This document shows positions 52,121 to 60,802 of a stretch of 64,000 nucleotides of DNA, piece by piece. The notes under the pieces were generated by a model. It ran no database searches and had not been told where the DNA came from. It saw only the letters and a program-made list of their open reading frames with translations. Both the position numbers and the translations under genes were made by a program. The first letter of the stretch is position 1, and each line of letters opens with the position of its first letter. The stretch is from assembly GCA_028283825.1 (NCBI GenBank), contig JAPWJW010000003.1:1325501-1389500 (forward strand). The letters are read 5' to 3'. This DNA is from Azospirillaceae bacterium (GTDB lineage: Bacteria > Pseudomonadota > Alphaproteobacteria > Azospirillales > Azospirillaceae).

Positions 52121-52252
52121 GGGCTCCCGTGACCAAGCCGTGCCCCGGTTGTACGACTCGAGACTCAGGCTCGCGATTCGCGGTATGGTTGGGTGATAAG
52201 AGCAAGAACGCCCCAAAACCGCCGACAGGCAAGAACCGCCGACAGGGATGAC

Positions 52253-52720
52253 ATGGTCAAGACACACGCGCTGGCCCCCCAGCCGCCCAATGCCGAAGCC
52301 GACATCCAGGGCGTGCTGGCCGCCAACCGCCGCTTCTATCGCGCGTTCGCCGAGCGGGACGTGGCCGACATGGAAAAGCTGTGGGCCAAGGAGTGCGAGG
52401 TGCGATGCGTCCATCCCGGCTGGCCGGCCCTGTCGGGGCGGGAGCAGGTGATGCGCAGCTGGCGGGAACTGCTGAGCAACCCTGGGGCGCCGGGCGTGCG
52501 CCACCAGGGCGAACAGGTCAGCGTCTTCGGTGACCTGGGCTGGGTGGTGTGTGAGGAATTCGTGGCCGAAACCGCCCTGGTGGTGACCAACATGTTCATG
52601 CGTGGCGGCGATGGCTGGCGCATGGTCCACCATCAGGCCACGCCCATCTCCTCCATCAACGCGTTCGAGGACGTCAGCGGGTTCGAAGGTGCCGGCGGCC
52701 TGCCCCCCACCCTGCACTGA
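52253..52720 (+). CDS. SnoaL-like / nuclear transport factor 2 family protein
   Basis: 155 residues from ATG 52253 (AGGGA five bases upstream). NTF2-like alpha+beta barrel of the SnoaL_3 type: IQGVLAANRRFYRAFAERDV, CEVRCVHPGWPALSGREQVM, SWRELLSNPGAP, then ending MVHHQATPISS. Such small proteins act as isomerases or ligand-binding proteins; no catalytic assignment is possible. It is alone between the glucan synthase and an alpha-galactosidase gene. Confidence 0.85.
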   Translation: MVKTHALAPQPPNAEADIQGVLAANRRFYRAFAERDVADMEKLWAKECEVRCVHPGWPALSGREQVMRSWRELLSNPGAPGVRHQGEQVSVFGDLGWVVCEEFVAETALVVTNMFMRGGDGWRMVHHQATPISSINAFEDVSGFEGAGGLPPTLH

Positions 52721-52789
52721 CCGCTTCCGGGGATTTTCCCCAGGCGCCCGCCGGCCGTTAAGCATTGCGGCCCCGATTCTTTTCCGTAC

Positions 52790-52803
52790 TGTTATCGCTA
52801 ACA
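52790..52803. promoter_or_regulatory. LacI-type operator before the alpha-galactosidase gene
   Basis: TGTTATCGCTAACA, a near-perfect dyad with central CG, typical of LacI/GalR family sites, 19 bases before the start codon. No LacI gene is in the window. Confidence 0.55.
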
Positions 52804-52821
52804 ATACGGAGGAAATCCCCA

Positions 52822-54219
52822 ATGCCACCCACGCCGTCCCGCTGGATATCGTCCGCGTTCCTGGCCGTCCTCTTGGCGACCGCCCTGCCCGCAGCGGCCC
52901 GGACGCCGCCCGCAAGCGCAGCGGCGCCCCTGGCACCCACGCCCCCCATGGGCTGGAACAGCTGGGACGCCTATGGCCTGACCATCGATGAGACGGATTT
53001 CAAGGCCAACGCCACGGTCCTCGCGGGCCTGCGCCCCTATGGCTGGACCTACGCCGTGGTGGATGAGGGCTGGTACATGGCCGACCCGTTCGCCGACAAG
53101 GTGCCGGCGCGGAAGTACCAGTTGGACGGGAACGGCCTGCTGATCCCGGCGCCGGGACGCTTCCCCTCCGCCGCCGATGGCAAAGGCTTCAAGCCGCTGG
53201 CCGATTGGGTGCATGCGCAGGGGCTGAAGTTCGGCCTGCACATCGTGCGCGGCATTCCCAAGCAGGCGGTGGACCAGAACCTGCCCATCGCCGGCACATC
53301 CTTCCGCGCGGCCGACGCCGCCGACACGTCCGACACCTGTCCCTGGGATGATGGCGACTACGGCATCAAGGACACACCGGCCGGCCAGGCCTATTACGAT
53401 TCCATGATGGCGCTGTACGCCGGCTGGGGCCTGGATTTCCTGAAGGTCGACTGCATCGCCGACCATCCCTACAAGGTCAGTGAGATCCGGCAGATATCCG
53501 CCGCCATCGCCAAGACCGGCCGGCCCATCGCGCTCAGCCTGTCGCCCGGGCCCACCAGCCTGGCCCACGCCGATGAGGTGGGACAGCTGAGCCAGATGTG
53601 GCGCATCTCCAACGATGTCTGGGATGGCTGGACCTTCCCCCACCCCAAGCCCAACGACGATTTCCCCCGGGGGGTCGGCGACGCCTTCGACATCGTGGCC
53701 GGCTGGGCCCCTCACGCCGGCGATGGTCACTGGCCGGACGCCGACATGCTGCCCTTCGGCACCCTGGCACCCCATCCAGGCTGGGGCGACCCGCGCCAGT
53801 CGCGCCTGACGGCGGAGGAGCAGCGCACCCAGTTCACCCTGTGGGCCATCGCCCGCTCGCCCCTGATCCTGGGCGCCAACCTGACAAAGCTGGACAATGC
53901 CACCCGGGCGCTGATCACCAATCGTGAGGTCATCAAGGTCAACCAGACAACCCGGGAAAGCCACCCGGTGACGGACCTGCCGGCCGGGTTCGACAAGGCG
54001 CGCGCCTGGGCGGCCACGGGCGCCGACGGCACCCGTTACCTGGCGGTGTTCAACCTGGGGGCCAAGACGGCGACGCTGACCGCCGCCTGGGACCGCCTGG
54101 GCCAGCCCCAGGGCCGGCACGTCGCCCGCGACCTGTGGACAGGCCGCCACTTGCCGGGTTCGGAGAAGCTGACCGTCACCCTGCCGGCGCACGGCAGCGC
54201 GCTGTACGCGGTGGAGTGA
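52822..54219 (+). CDS. Exported GH27 alpha-galactosidase
   Basis: 465 residues from ATG 52822, with CGGAGGAAA upstream. A signal peptide (SAFLAVLLATALPAAARTPP) is followed by the GH27 barrel: PPMGWNSWDAYG, YAVVDEGWY, the nucleophile Asp210 in LDFLKVDC and the acid/base region MWRISNDVWDGW, then PDADMLPFG and a beta C-domain. It cleaves terminal alpha-galactosyl residues, for example from plant galactosides or galactomannan, in the periplasm or outside. A LacI-type operator overlaps its promoter region, so sugar-dependent regulation is likely. Confidence 0.92.
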   Translation: MPPTPSRWISSAFLAVLLATALPAAARTPPASAAAPLAPTPPMGWNSWDAYGLTIDETDFKANATVLAGLRPYGWTYAVVDEGWYMADPFADKVPARKYQLDGNGLLIPAPGRFPSAADGKGFKPLADWVHAQGLKFGLHIVRGIPKQAVDQNLPIAGTSFRAADAADTSDTCPWDDGDYGIKDTPAGQAYYDSMMALYAGWGLDFLKVDCIADHPYKVSEIRQISAAIAKTGRPIALSLSPGPTSLAHADEVGQLSQMWRISNDVWDGWTFPHPKPNDDFPRGVGDAFDIVAGWAPHAGDGHWPDADMLPFGTLAPHPGWGDPRQSRLTAEEQRTQFTLWAIARSPLILGANLTKLDNATRALITNREVIKVNQTTRESHPVTDLPAGFDKARAWAATGADGTRYLAVFNLGAKTATLTAAWDRLGQPQGRHVARDLWTGRHLPGSEKLTVTLPAHGSALYAVE

Positions 54220-54236
54220 ACAACCACGGACGAGCC

Positions 54237-54264
54237 GCTACGCCGGGTTCATTCCCGGCGTAGC
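54237..54264. terminator. Bidirectional hairpin between convergent genes
   Basis: GCTACGCCGGG (54237-54247) and CCCGGCGTAGC (54254-54264) with loop TTCATT; it covers the stop codon of the phosphatase gene. Confidence 0.55.
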
Positions 54265-55016
54265 AGCTTATCGGCCAGCACGCTGGCCCACCAGCGGGTC
54301 ATGAAGGTCTTCTTGAAGGCCGGCGGATCGTAGACCTCATCCACCCAGCGATAGAAGGCATCGACACTGGGATCGATGCCCTGTCCCTGGGCGTAGGCCA
54401 CGAAGGTCTCGAAGAAATGATCCAGGATGCCGGTCTTGGCATGGCGCAGGTGGCCGTACTTGGGGCTGAGCTGACGCAACGCCGTTTCCAGCGGCACCCC
54501 CTCATGCACGAACAGGTACAGCACGCTCATGAAGCCGACGCGGTCGGACCCGGCCTTGCAATGCATCAGGACGGGATATTCCGCCTGGCGCCAGACTTCC
54601 CGAGCCTGGTGCAGGATGTGCTTCTTCGGCGCATCGCGGGAATTGACGGCGAAGTCCACCAAGGTGACGCCGTGGCGGGCGCAAGCCTCCGCCTCCAGCA
54701 CCCAGGACCCGCAATTGTCGCGCCGGCCGCGCAGGTTGATGATGGTGCGCACGCCCTGGCGCGCCGCCAGGCGCACATGGCCCGGCGTCGGCTGGCTGGA
54801 ACGGTACAGGCGGGGGGAAATCTTGAACTTGTTCTTATAGATCATGCGGATGAAGGCATGATCCTTGAAGAAGCTGTTCAGGTAGCGCTTGACGCCCCGG
54901 ATCTGGTTTGGGGGCCTCGGGTTGGGGGGGGCCGGTGTGGGTTCGGTGGGCGGCGCCCCGCGGCCGACCGCCGGCATGTCATCCACCGTCACGGCCTCCA
55001 GCCGATAGTCCGTCAT
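54249..55016 (-). CDS. Dual-specificity/tyrosine phosphatase-like protein
   Basis: 255 residues from ATG 55016 (ORF could extend 11 residues). After a Pro-rich N-terminus, the fold reads PRLYRSSQPTPGHVRLAARQ, GVRTIINLRGRRDN, then the P-loop HCKAGSDRVG with Cys153 and Arg159, the CX5R signature. It removes phosphate from proteins or lipids. It resembles cytoplasmic/cell-envelope bacterial enzymes of the DSP type (alphaproteobacterial set); the substrate is unknown. Convergent with the galactosidase gene. Confidence 0.85.
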   Translation of the reverse strand: MTDYRLEAVTVDDMPAVGRGAPPTEPTPAPPNPRPPNQIRGVKRYLNSFFKDHAFIRMIYKNKFKISPRLYRSSQPTPGHVRLAARQGVRTIINLRGRRDNCGSWVLEAEACARHGVTLVDFAVNSRDAPKKHILHQAREVWRQAEYPVLMHCKAGSDRVGFMSVLYLFVHEGVPLETALRQLSPKYGHLRHAKTGILDHFFETFVAYAQGQGIDPSVDAFYRWVDEVYDPPAFKKTFMTRWWASVLADKLLRRE

Positions 55017-55075
55017 CGCACAAGCTTGTCCCAAGCAGAAATAAGGCAAAGGGCCGGCATATCGACCCGCACAGG

Positions 55076-55091
55076 CCCCCTATATAGGGGG
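55076..55091. promoter_or_regulatory. Palindrome upstream of phosphatase gene
   Basis: CCCCCTATATAGGGGG, a perfect 16-bp palindrome 60 bases before the phosphatase start. The central TATATA could overlap a -10 element. Confidence 0.45.
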
Positions 55092-55202
55092 TTTGGCGTG
55101 CCGCGGCGAGGGGTCGTGCGCGCATGGGCGGAAAGACCGCAGCCTTGCAAAAGCACAATCAGGGGCTGAGGGGGGAGGGAATCGCCCAGCGAGCGGCAAG
55201 GC

Positions 55203-55691
55203 CTATCGCGCGAAAGACCGGCCACGGCTGGCGTCCAACCGGTCCAGGCGGTCGAAGAAGGGGGCGATCACCGCCCGGTCTTCCTTGGTTTCCCGATCCA
55301 GGGCGGCGCGATCATGCTCCGTCCAATGGACCAGGGTGGCCATTTCCTGGCGGTCAAAAGCGCTGAGCCCCGAACCGGCCGCCAGTTTCTGCGCCGACGC
55401 GCCCTTTTCCGCCGGCTCCTCCGCCGCACGGGCGGCCTGGCGGGCGGCCAGGACCCGTTGGGTCATCTGGCGCCATTGCCGTTCATCGAAGCCGTACTTG
55501 GCAAGCAGCAGCGCCGCCTGCGGCCCGGGATGGGCCAGCAGGACGAAGGCCGACTGTCCGTCGCCCGGCGAGGATGCGACCAAGGCCTCGGCCGCCGAGA
55601 CGTACCGGCCGACCTCACCCGCATCCAGGTGCTCATGCGCCAACATGGGCGCGGATATCATCAGAACCACTAACGCGGCTGCGAAACGCAT
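55203..55691 (-). CDS. Small exported protein, function unknown
   Basis: 162 residues from ATG 55691; GGGGG lies six bases before it, inside a small hairpin (CGTTTG-CCCC-CAAACG) that could hide the ribosome site. A signal peptide (AAALVVLMISAPMLAHEHL) is followed by a charged helical domain (LLAKYGFDERQWRQMTQRVL; TEHDRAALDRETKEDRAVIA). No family is recognised. Stands alone upstream of the phosphatase gene. Confidence 0.7.
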   Translation of the reverse strand: MRFAAALVVLMISAPMLAHEHLDAGEVGRYVSAAEALVASSPGDGQSAFVLLAHPGPQAALLLAKYGFDERQWRQMTQRVLAARQAARAAEEPAEKGASAQKLAAGSGLSAFDRQEMATLVHWTEHDRAALDRETKEDRAVIAPFFDRLDRLDASRGRSFAR

Positions 55692-55929
55692 CGTTTGCCC
55701 CCAAACGTTCGCGCGCCAAATGTGATCGTTTCTTATAACGGGCACGCACTGGCATTTCCAGCGGAAAGCCGTTTAAGCCCGCATTAAAATTGAAGAAATG
55801 TGGCGCCGTTATGGCCGCCGGCCGCATGTCCGCGAACTCTTCCGCAGGGCGCGAAAGGCCAGGCGTGCGGCGGGATGGCGCATGCCTCTTGCAGGATGCC
55901 ATGGCGTGCCCTAGGGTCCCGTCGCACCC

Positions 55930-57285
55930 ATGGGTTTCATTCAGGATAGACGCAGCCCCGTGTCCCGCTTCACCGCCCGTCTTCTCGCCGCCGGCACCGC
56001 TTTGGTCCTGGCTGGCACCGCCGTTGCCCAGACCGCCCCGCAGTCGGCCCCCGAGGGCCAGACGCCTTCGGGCAATGCCGATGGCGGCGGGCTGATCCTG
56101 CCGGGCACCGTCAGTTCCGGTTCCAGCGTCGCAGCGCCCCAGCAGGCGCCGGTCGCCGCCCCGCAGGCGCCCATCGCCGGCCCGGCCACCGCCCCCGCCA
56201 TGGGCCCGGCCGCCGGTCCGCGCGCGACCGGCCCCGCCCCTGCCCCGGCACAGGGCGCCGCCGGCCCGGCCAAGGTGGGCACCACCGTGGGCAACTGGGA
56301 GGTGCATCCCCAGGTCTATACCGACGGCAGCTTCAAGCTGTGCGAGGCGCAGGCCAATTTCGACAACAACCTGGCGCTGGTCTTCCTGGCCCTGCCGGTC
56401 CCGGCGTCTGAGCAGCAGGCGCACAAGCTGCCGCCCAAGATCATCAACCTGGTGATCGGCGTCCCCGGCGCCAACATGCAGCCCGGCCAGGGCCCGGCCA
56501 TCAAGCTGAAGCTGGACGGCAAGCTGGAACAGACCCGCGGGTCGGAAGTCATCCAGCCCAACGCCATCATGACCGGTTTCGACCCGGCCGACGCCAACTT
56601 CACCAAGGCGCTGGCCACCGCCAACCGGCTGGAGGTTTCCACCCCGGGCGATACCGCCACCTTCGTGCTGAAGGGTGGCACCAAGGCGTTCAAGGATCTG
56701 AACACCTGTATCGACCAGGCCGCCGCCGGCAAGCTGCAACTGCCGGCCCCGCCGCCGGCCATTCCGCCGGCTTTCGCCAAGCTGCTGATGGATGCCGGCC
56801 TGCAGGACGCGCACCCTCTGCCGGTGGACAAGATGGCGCCGAAGGACCGCCCCGGCGACTTCGCCTGGACCGTGCAGAAGGACGTCGTCGGCGCCCTGCG
56901 CTCAGTCGGCCTGAAGCCCGAGGCCGGCGACCTGGAAAAGGTCAGCCAGAACTATATGGACAGCCTGTCCAAGGCCTGCCAGGGCACCTACACCCCCACG
57001 CTGGGCAAGGTGGAGAAGCTGCTGCAGATCGACCTGCGGACGGCGACCGCCAGTTGCAAGAGCGACAAGGGCGACTATTACGCCAACCTGATCATGTACC
57101 TGACCAAGGACCGTCAGCTGTTCATCATCAGCCACGAAGCGCCGGCCGCCAGCAAGGCCGTGGCCGACAATGCCGGCAACGGCATCGCCAAGGTGCTGCG
57201 CGTCAAGGCGAACGAGCCGCCGCCGGCCCAGCCCGCCCAGGGCCAGGCCCCGGCACCCGCCGCCGGCCCCCGCAAGCAGCAGTAA
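55930..57285 (+). CDS. Secreted Pro/Ala-rich protein with two Cys, function unknown
   Basis: 451 residues from ATG 55930, or about ten fewer from GTG 55960; neither start has a clear ribosome site. A signal peptide (ARLLAAGTALVLAGTAVAQT) is followed by a low-complexity Ala/Pro/Gly linker (to about residue 110), then an invasion-associated-locus-B-like beta domain (GNWEVHPQVYTDGSFKLCEA; CGxxC-type spacing is absent) and a helical C-terminal half ending in a Pro/Ala tail. Likely periplasmic; the role is unknown. A strong terminator and then copy 4 of the structured repeat follow. Confidence 0.7.
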   Translation: MGFIQDRRSPVSRFTARLLAAGTALVLAGTAVAQTAPQSAPEGQTPSGNADGGGLILPGTVSSGSSVAAPQQAPVAAPQAPIAGPATAPAMGPAAGPRATGPAPAPAQGAAGPAKVGTTVGNWEVHPQVYTDGSFKLCEAQANFDNNLALVFLALPVPASEQQAHKLPPKIINLVIGVPGANMQPGQGPAIKLKLDGKLEQTRGSEVIQPNAIMTGFDPADANFTKALATANRLEVSTPGDTATFVLKGGTKAFKDLNTCIDQAAAGKLQLPAPPPAIPPAFAKLLMDAGLQDAHPLPVDKMAPKDRPGDFAWTVQKDVVGALRSVGLKPEAGDLEKVSQNYMDSLSKACQGTYTPTLGKVEKLLQIDLRTATASCKSDKGDYYANLIMYLTKDRQLFIISHEAPAASKAVADNAGNGIAKVLRVKANEPPPAQPAQGQAPAPAAGPRKQQ

Positions 57286-57310
57286 ACATACCGCCTCGGC
57301 GGACGGACGA

Positions 57311-57343
57311 CGGGAGGGGCCAAAACCCCTCCCGTTTTCTTTT
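57311..57343 (+). terminator. Intrinsic terminator of the secreted protein gene
   Basis: CGGGAGGGG (57311-57319) and CCCCTCCCG (57326-57334), loop CCAAAA, followed by TTTTCTTTTG. Confidence 0.85.
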
Positions 57344-57380
57344 GTTCGCCTCAAGCGCCACTCGGCACCAACTATTCCTA

Positions 57381-57478
57381 GCCCGCGACCGCGGGTGCCG
57401 GACCTTTCCGGGGAACGAAGTGAACTGGAAAGGGAGGATAAGCCAAAGCCACGGAGTGGCCGCCCGGCGCCTGAGGGC
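57381..57478 (+). repeat. Structured intergenic repeat, copy 4
   Basis: Stem A GCCCGC-GACC-GCGGGT; closing stem GCCGG (57397) with CCGGC; stem B CCTTTCC with GGAAAGG; inner AC-GAA-GT; stem C GCCAC-GGA-GTGGC (57448-57460); 3' end CTGAGGG. It lies 95 nt after the stop of the upstream gene and after its terminator, before a convergent gene. Confidence 0.78.
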
Positions 57479-57484
57479 CTGAAA

Positions 57485-58213
57485 TCAGGCCACTTCGCGC
57501 ACCAACTTGGACAGGAAGGCGTCGGCGAAAGCATGGCGGTCGGCCGCGGCAATGACGAAGGCGTCGTCGCCCGCCACCACGTTCTCGCGGTAGTAGGCCT
57601 CCAGCCAGTCGTACTCATCCAGGATGACCAGGCCGTTGACACCCACCCCCGCCGCTTGGGCATGGGCACGGGCGGACCGGGGGTCGATGCCGCCGTTGTT
57701 GAAGCCGTTGCTGACGATGTCCAGCGTCCGCCGGTCAGGCGCGTAAGGACAGGCGTCCAGTTCGTGCACAGCCTGGACGATGCAGTCGCCCAGCGCCGTG
57801 TTGCCGCCCATGGCGACGCCGGGGGCGGCGTCGATGCGATCAGCCAAGGCCAGCGCATCGTCGGTGGAGGCCAGCAAGGTCCAGGGCACCAGGATCGTCA
57901 GGGTACCGGGCCCGGAAAACTGGGCTAGTTGCACCGCGACCTTGCCCCGGGGCCCGCCGGTCAGCGCCTGGTGCACCGCCTTGTCACGGAAGGCGGCGGC
58001 ATGGCCGCGCAGCTGGAAATCCAGCATGACCTTGGAAATGCTGGCCGATGTGTCCACCGCCATCACCAGGGCCAGGTCCACCGGCGCACCACCCAGGCGT
58101 GCCCCCCTTTGGGCCCAAGCCCGTCCCGGCAACGCGGGTGCGGCCAGCGCACCGGCCAAGCCCGCCAGCACCGCGCGCCGCGACCGGCCCGCCCGCAATT
58201 CCACTTTTCCCAT
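57485..58213 (-). CDS. Exported VWA-domain protein (DUF1194)
   Basis: 242 residues. A twin-arginine-type signal (GRSRRAVLAGLAGALAAPAL) is followed by a DUF1194 von Willebrand A domain with the MIDAS residues in VMAVDTSASISK, MGGNTALGDC and the acidic site in RTLDIVSNGFNNGG. It binds metal and a protein partner in the periplasm; the function is unknown. Converges on the structured repeat copy 4; 35 bases downstream of mutY on the same strand. Confidence 0.85.
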   Translation of the reverse strand: MGKVELRAGRSRRAVLAGLAGALAAPALPGRAWAQRGARLGGAPVDLALVMAVDTSASISKVMLDFQLRGHAAAFRDKAVHQALTGGPRGKVAVQLAQFSGPGTLTILVPWTLLASTDDALALADRIDAAPGVAMGGNTALGDCIVQAVHELDACPYAPDRRTLDIVSNGFNNGGIDPRSARAHAQAAGVGVNGLVILDEYDWLEAYYRENVVAGDDAFVIAAADRHAFADAFLSKLVREVA

Positions 58214-58248
58214 CTGATCCGTCGTCCTGAAGAAGAGGGCGCGGGGTC

Positions 58249-59337
58249 TCAGCCTTTCCCCGCCGCCCGTGCCAAGGCCACGACCTTGAGCATCACGGTG
58301 GGCAGGGCCTGGTCACGCAAGTCGGCGGGGGCGCACCACACACCCGCCACCGCCGCCCCGTCGTCCGCCAGCTGGCCGCGCACAACGTCAAGTTCCAGGT
58401 GAAAATGGGTGAATGTGTGGCGGACCGATCCCGCCACCGGCCGCCAGTCCACCACCGCCGGGGCAACGGCCAGCGCACGGGCCAGGGGGGGCATTTCCCC
58501 CGCCTCCCACGCCGTCGACGGCACCTCCATCATCCCGCCCAGCAGACCCGACTCGGGCCGGCGGCGCAGCAGGATCTGCCCCCGGCTGTTGGTGAGCCAA
58601 AAGGCGATGCCGCGTCGCGTCGGCTTGGCCGCCTTTTCCGCCTTGCGCGGCAGCGTCTCGGCGATGCCGGCGCGCCGGGCCTGGCAGGGCGCCATCCAGG
58701 GGCACAGGACGCAACGCGGCGCCCGGGGTGTGCACAGGGTGGCGCCCAGATCGAACAGCGCCTGGGTGTAGTCGCCCGGCCGCCGGTCAGGCACCAAGGC
58801 GGCGGCCAGCGCCTTCAGCCGGGGCTTGGAACCCGGCAGGGGGTCGGTGACGGCATGGATGCGCGCCATCACCCGTTCCACGTTGCCGTCCATGGCGGTG
58901 GCGGGCCGGTCGAAGGCGATGGCGGCAATGGCGGCGGCGGTATAGGCGCCGATGCCGGGCAGGTCCAGCAGGGCCGCCTCATCCGATGGAAAGCGCCCGC
59001 CATGGCGGGCCACCACCGCCCAGGCGCAGGCGTGCAGGTTGCGGGCGCGGGCGTAGTAGCCCAGGCCGGCCCATTCCTTCAGCACCTGGTCCAGATCCGC
59101 CGCCGCCAGATCGGCCACCGTGGGCCAACGGTCCAGGAAGCGTTGGAAATAGGGGCCGACGGTGGCGACCGTGGTCTGCTGCAGCATGATTTCCGACAGC
59201 CAGACGCGGTAGGGATCAGCCCGGGTGCCGGGCGGCGCCCGCCAGGGCAGATGGCGGCGATGGCCGTCGTACCAGGCCAGCAGGTCACGCGGATCCGGCG
59301 TGGGAACGGGCGCGGAAGTTGCGGCTGCGACGATCAT
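58249..59337 (-). CDS. mutY: A/G-specific adenine glycosylase MutY
   Basis: 362 residues from ATG 59337. HhH-GPD DNA glycosylase: LSEIMLQQTTVATVGPYFQR with catalytic residues, LPGIGAYTAAAIAAIAFDRP (helix-hairpin-helix), the catalytic Asp region ATAMDGNVERV, and the four Cys of the Fe-S cluster (CTPRAPRCVLCPWMAPC). A Nudix-like C-domain recognises 8-oxoG. It removes adenine paired with 8-oxoguanine. Divergent from the DUF721 gene, as is usual in alphaproteobacteria. Confidence 0.96.
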   Translation of the reverse strand: MIVAAATSAPVPTPDPRDLLAWYDGHRRHLPWRAPPGTRADPYRVWLSEIMLQQTTVATVGPYFQRFLDRWPTVADLAAADLDQVLKEWAGLGYYARARNLHACAWAVVARHGGRFPSDEAALLDLPGIGAYTAAAIAAIAFDRPATAMDGNVERVMARIHAVTDPLPGSKPRLKALAAALVPDRRPGDYTQALFDLGATLCTPRAPRCVLCPWMAPCQARRAGIAETLPRKAEKAAKPTRRGIAFWLTNSRGQILLRRRPESGLLGGMMEVPSTAWEAGEMPPLARALAVAPAVVDWRPVAGSVRHTFTHFHLELDVVRGQLADDGAAVAGVWCAPADLRDQALPTVMLKVVALARAAGKG

Positions 59338-59470
59338 TGTCTGGTCAAGGCCCCCTGCGGCATGATTGAACTGGTTTCCGATTGACGTCGTGTGGATCGG
59401 CCCAGCCCAGCGGATACGCCCGGCCGGGCCGGCCTTCAACCCTTAACCGTTTAAAGGCCGAACCGTCCCC

Positions 59471-59965
59471 ATGCCCGGGCCCCGTCCCATAGGCCGCCAC
59501 CTGAACGCCATCGCCGGCAAGGCGCTTGGCCCCAACGGTCCCGCCTTCGCCACACTGCTGGCGGAATGGGAGGCCATCGTGGGCCCGCGCCTGGCCCAGG
59601 TGGCCCTGCCGCTGAAGCTGCAGTTCCCCAAGGGTCGGCAGGACGACGCCGTGCTGCACCTGGGCGTCCAGGGCCCGGCGGCACTGTTCATCCAGCATGA
59701 GGAACCGCAAATCCTGCAACGCCTCAACGGCTTCTTCGGCTTTCGCGCCGTGGTGCGGCTGAAGCTGGTGCAGGCGCCGCCGGCCACCAACCGCCGTCGC
59801 GACCGGCCGGCGCCGGTGCCGCGCCGCCTGTCGCCTGCCGAGGCCGCCGGCCTGGAGGCGCAGACGGGCGCGGTGGAGAACACCGACCTGCGCGACGCCT
59901 TGGCCAGCCTGGGCCGCGCCATCCTGGCGACCGAGAAACCGGCGCCGGCAAACCCGAAACGATAG
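59471..59965 (+). CDS. DUF721/DciA-like protein
   Basis: 164 residues. N-terminal DciA-like domain: NAIAGKALGPNGPAFATLLA, EWEAIVGPRLAQVALPLKLQ, then DAVLHLGVQGPAALFIQHEE, typical of DUF721. DciA-type proteins help load the replicative helicase; the alphaproteobacterial DUF721 group is less studied. The C-terminus is Pro/Arg-rich and likely disordered. Precedes the first dsbA gene, the usual order mutY/DUF721/dsbA/smc. Confidence 0.85.
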   Translation: MPGPRPIGRHLNAIAGKALGPNGPAFATLLAEWEAIVGPRLAQVALPLKLQFPKGRQDDAVLHLGVQGPAALFIQHEEPQILQRLNGFFGFRAVVRLKLVQAPPATNRRRDRPAPVPRRLSPAEAAGLEAQTGAVENTDLRDALASLGRAILATEKPAPANPKR

Positions 59966-60038
59966 TCCCCGCAAGGCGGCTTGCGGCTGTCATCGGCCGC
60001 CCCCTATAGTCACTACAGTTGGTATCGGAGGAACTAAG

Positions 60039-60725
60039 GTGAACCTACATCTGCGTAATTCGCTGGCGGCCGTCGTGATGGCGGCCGGGGCTTTCGCCGG
60101 CACGCTGCTGGCCGGCGGCGCATCCGCCCAAACCGCCGCGGCCCCCGCCGGCGGCGTGACCATCGACGTCGCCGCCGCCACCAGCCCGCGCATCATGGGC
60201 GACCCCAAGGCGCCCATCGTCCTCGAAGAGTACGCCTCCTTCACCTGTCCGCACTGCGCCCACTTCGAAGAAGCCTTCCTGCCGGACCTGAAGAAGGACT
60301 TCATCGACAACGGCCAGGTACAGCTGGTGTTCCACGACTTCCCGCTGGACCAGCTGGCTTTCGCCGCCGAAATGGCCGCCCGCTGCCTGCCGGCCGACCG
60401 CTACACCGCCGCCAAGGGCCTGATCTTCAAGACCCAGGCGCAGTGGGAACACGCCGATGATCCGCTGAAGGCGCTGCAGCAGACGCTGCGCCTGGGCGGC
60501 ATGAATGACGCCACCTTCACCGCCTGCATGAACAACCGCCCGCTGCAGGATTTCATCACCAAGAGCCGCCTGGACGCTTCGGAGAAGCTGGGCGTGGACG
60601 GCACCCCGACCTTCTTCGTGAAGAAGGGCGACACCACTGTGGAAAAGATCGACACCCTGCGTGAGTACAGCCAGCTGGTGGACGCGCTGGTGAAGGCCGG
60701 CGCCAAGCGCCCGGCCGGCAAGTAA
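60039..60725 (+). CDS. DsbA-family thiol:disulfide interchange protein, copy 1
   Basis: 228 residues from GTG 60039, with GGAGG upstream. A signal peptide (LAAVVMAAGAFAGTLLAGGA) is followed by a DsbA-fold domain with active-site CPHC at 70-73, the cis-Pro in VDGTPTFF, and the helical insertion. It catalyses disulfide formation in periplasmic proteins. It is followed by a second DsbA gene of similar length, so the two are probably recent paralogues with different partners. Confidence 0.93.
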   Translation: MNLHLRNSLAAVVMAAGAFAGTLLAGGASAQTAAAPAGGVTIDVAAATSPRIMGDPKAPIVLEEYASFTCPHCAHFEEAFLPDLKKDFIDNGQVQLVFHDFPLDQLAFAAEMAARCLPADRYTAAKGLIFKTQAQWEHADDPLKALQQTLRLGGMNDATFTACMNNRPLQDFITKSRLDASEKLGVDGTPTFFVKKGDTTVEKIDTLREYSQLVDALVKAGAKRPAGK

Positions 60726-60731
60726 GGGATC

Positions 60732-60765
60732 AAGGCCCGGCCGGCTGGGGGCCGGCGGGGCCTTT
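60732..60765 (+). terminator. Hairpin between the two dsbA genes
   Basis: AAGGCCCGGCCGGC pairs with GCCGGCGGGGCCTT (one mismatch), with a weak T-run (TTTG). It could reduce read-through into the second dsbA gene. Confidence 0.55.
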
Positions 60766-60802
60766 GCCCGTTCTGATAGAGACGTTCGGATGGAGGGTTG
60801 AG

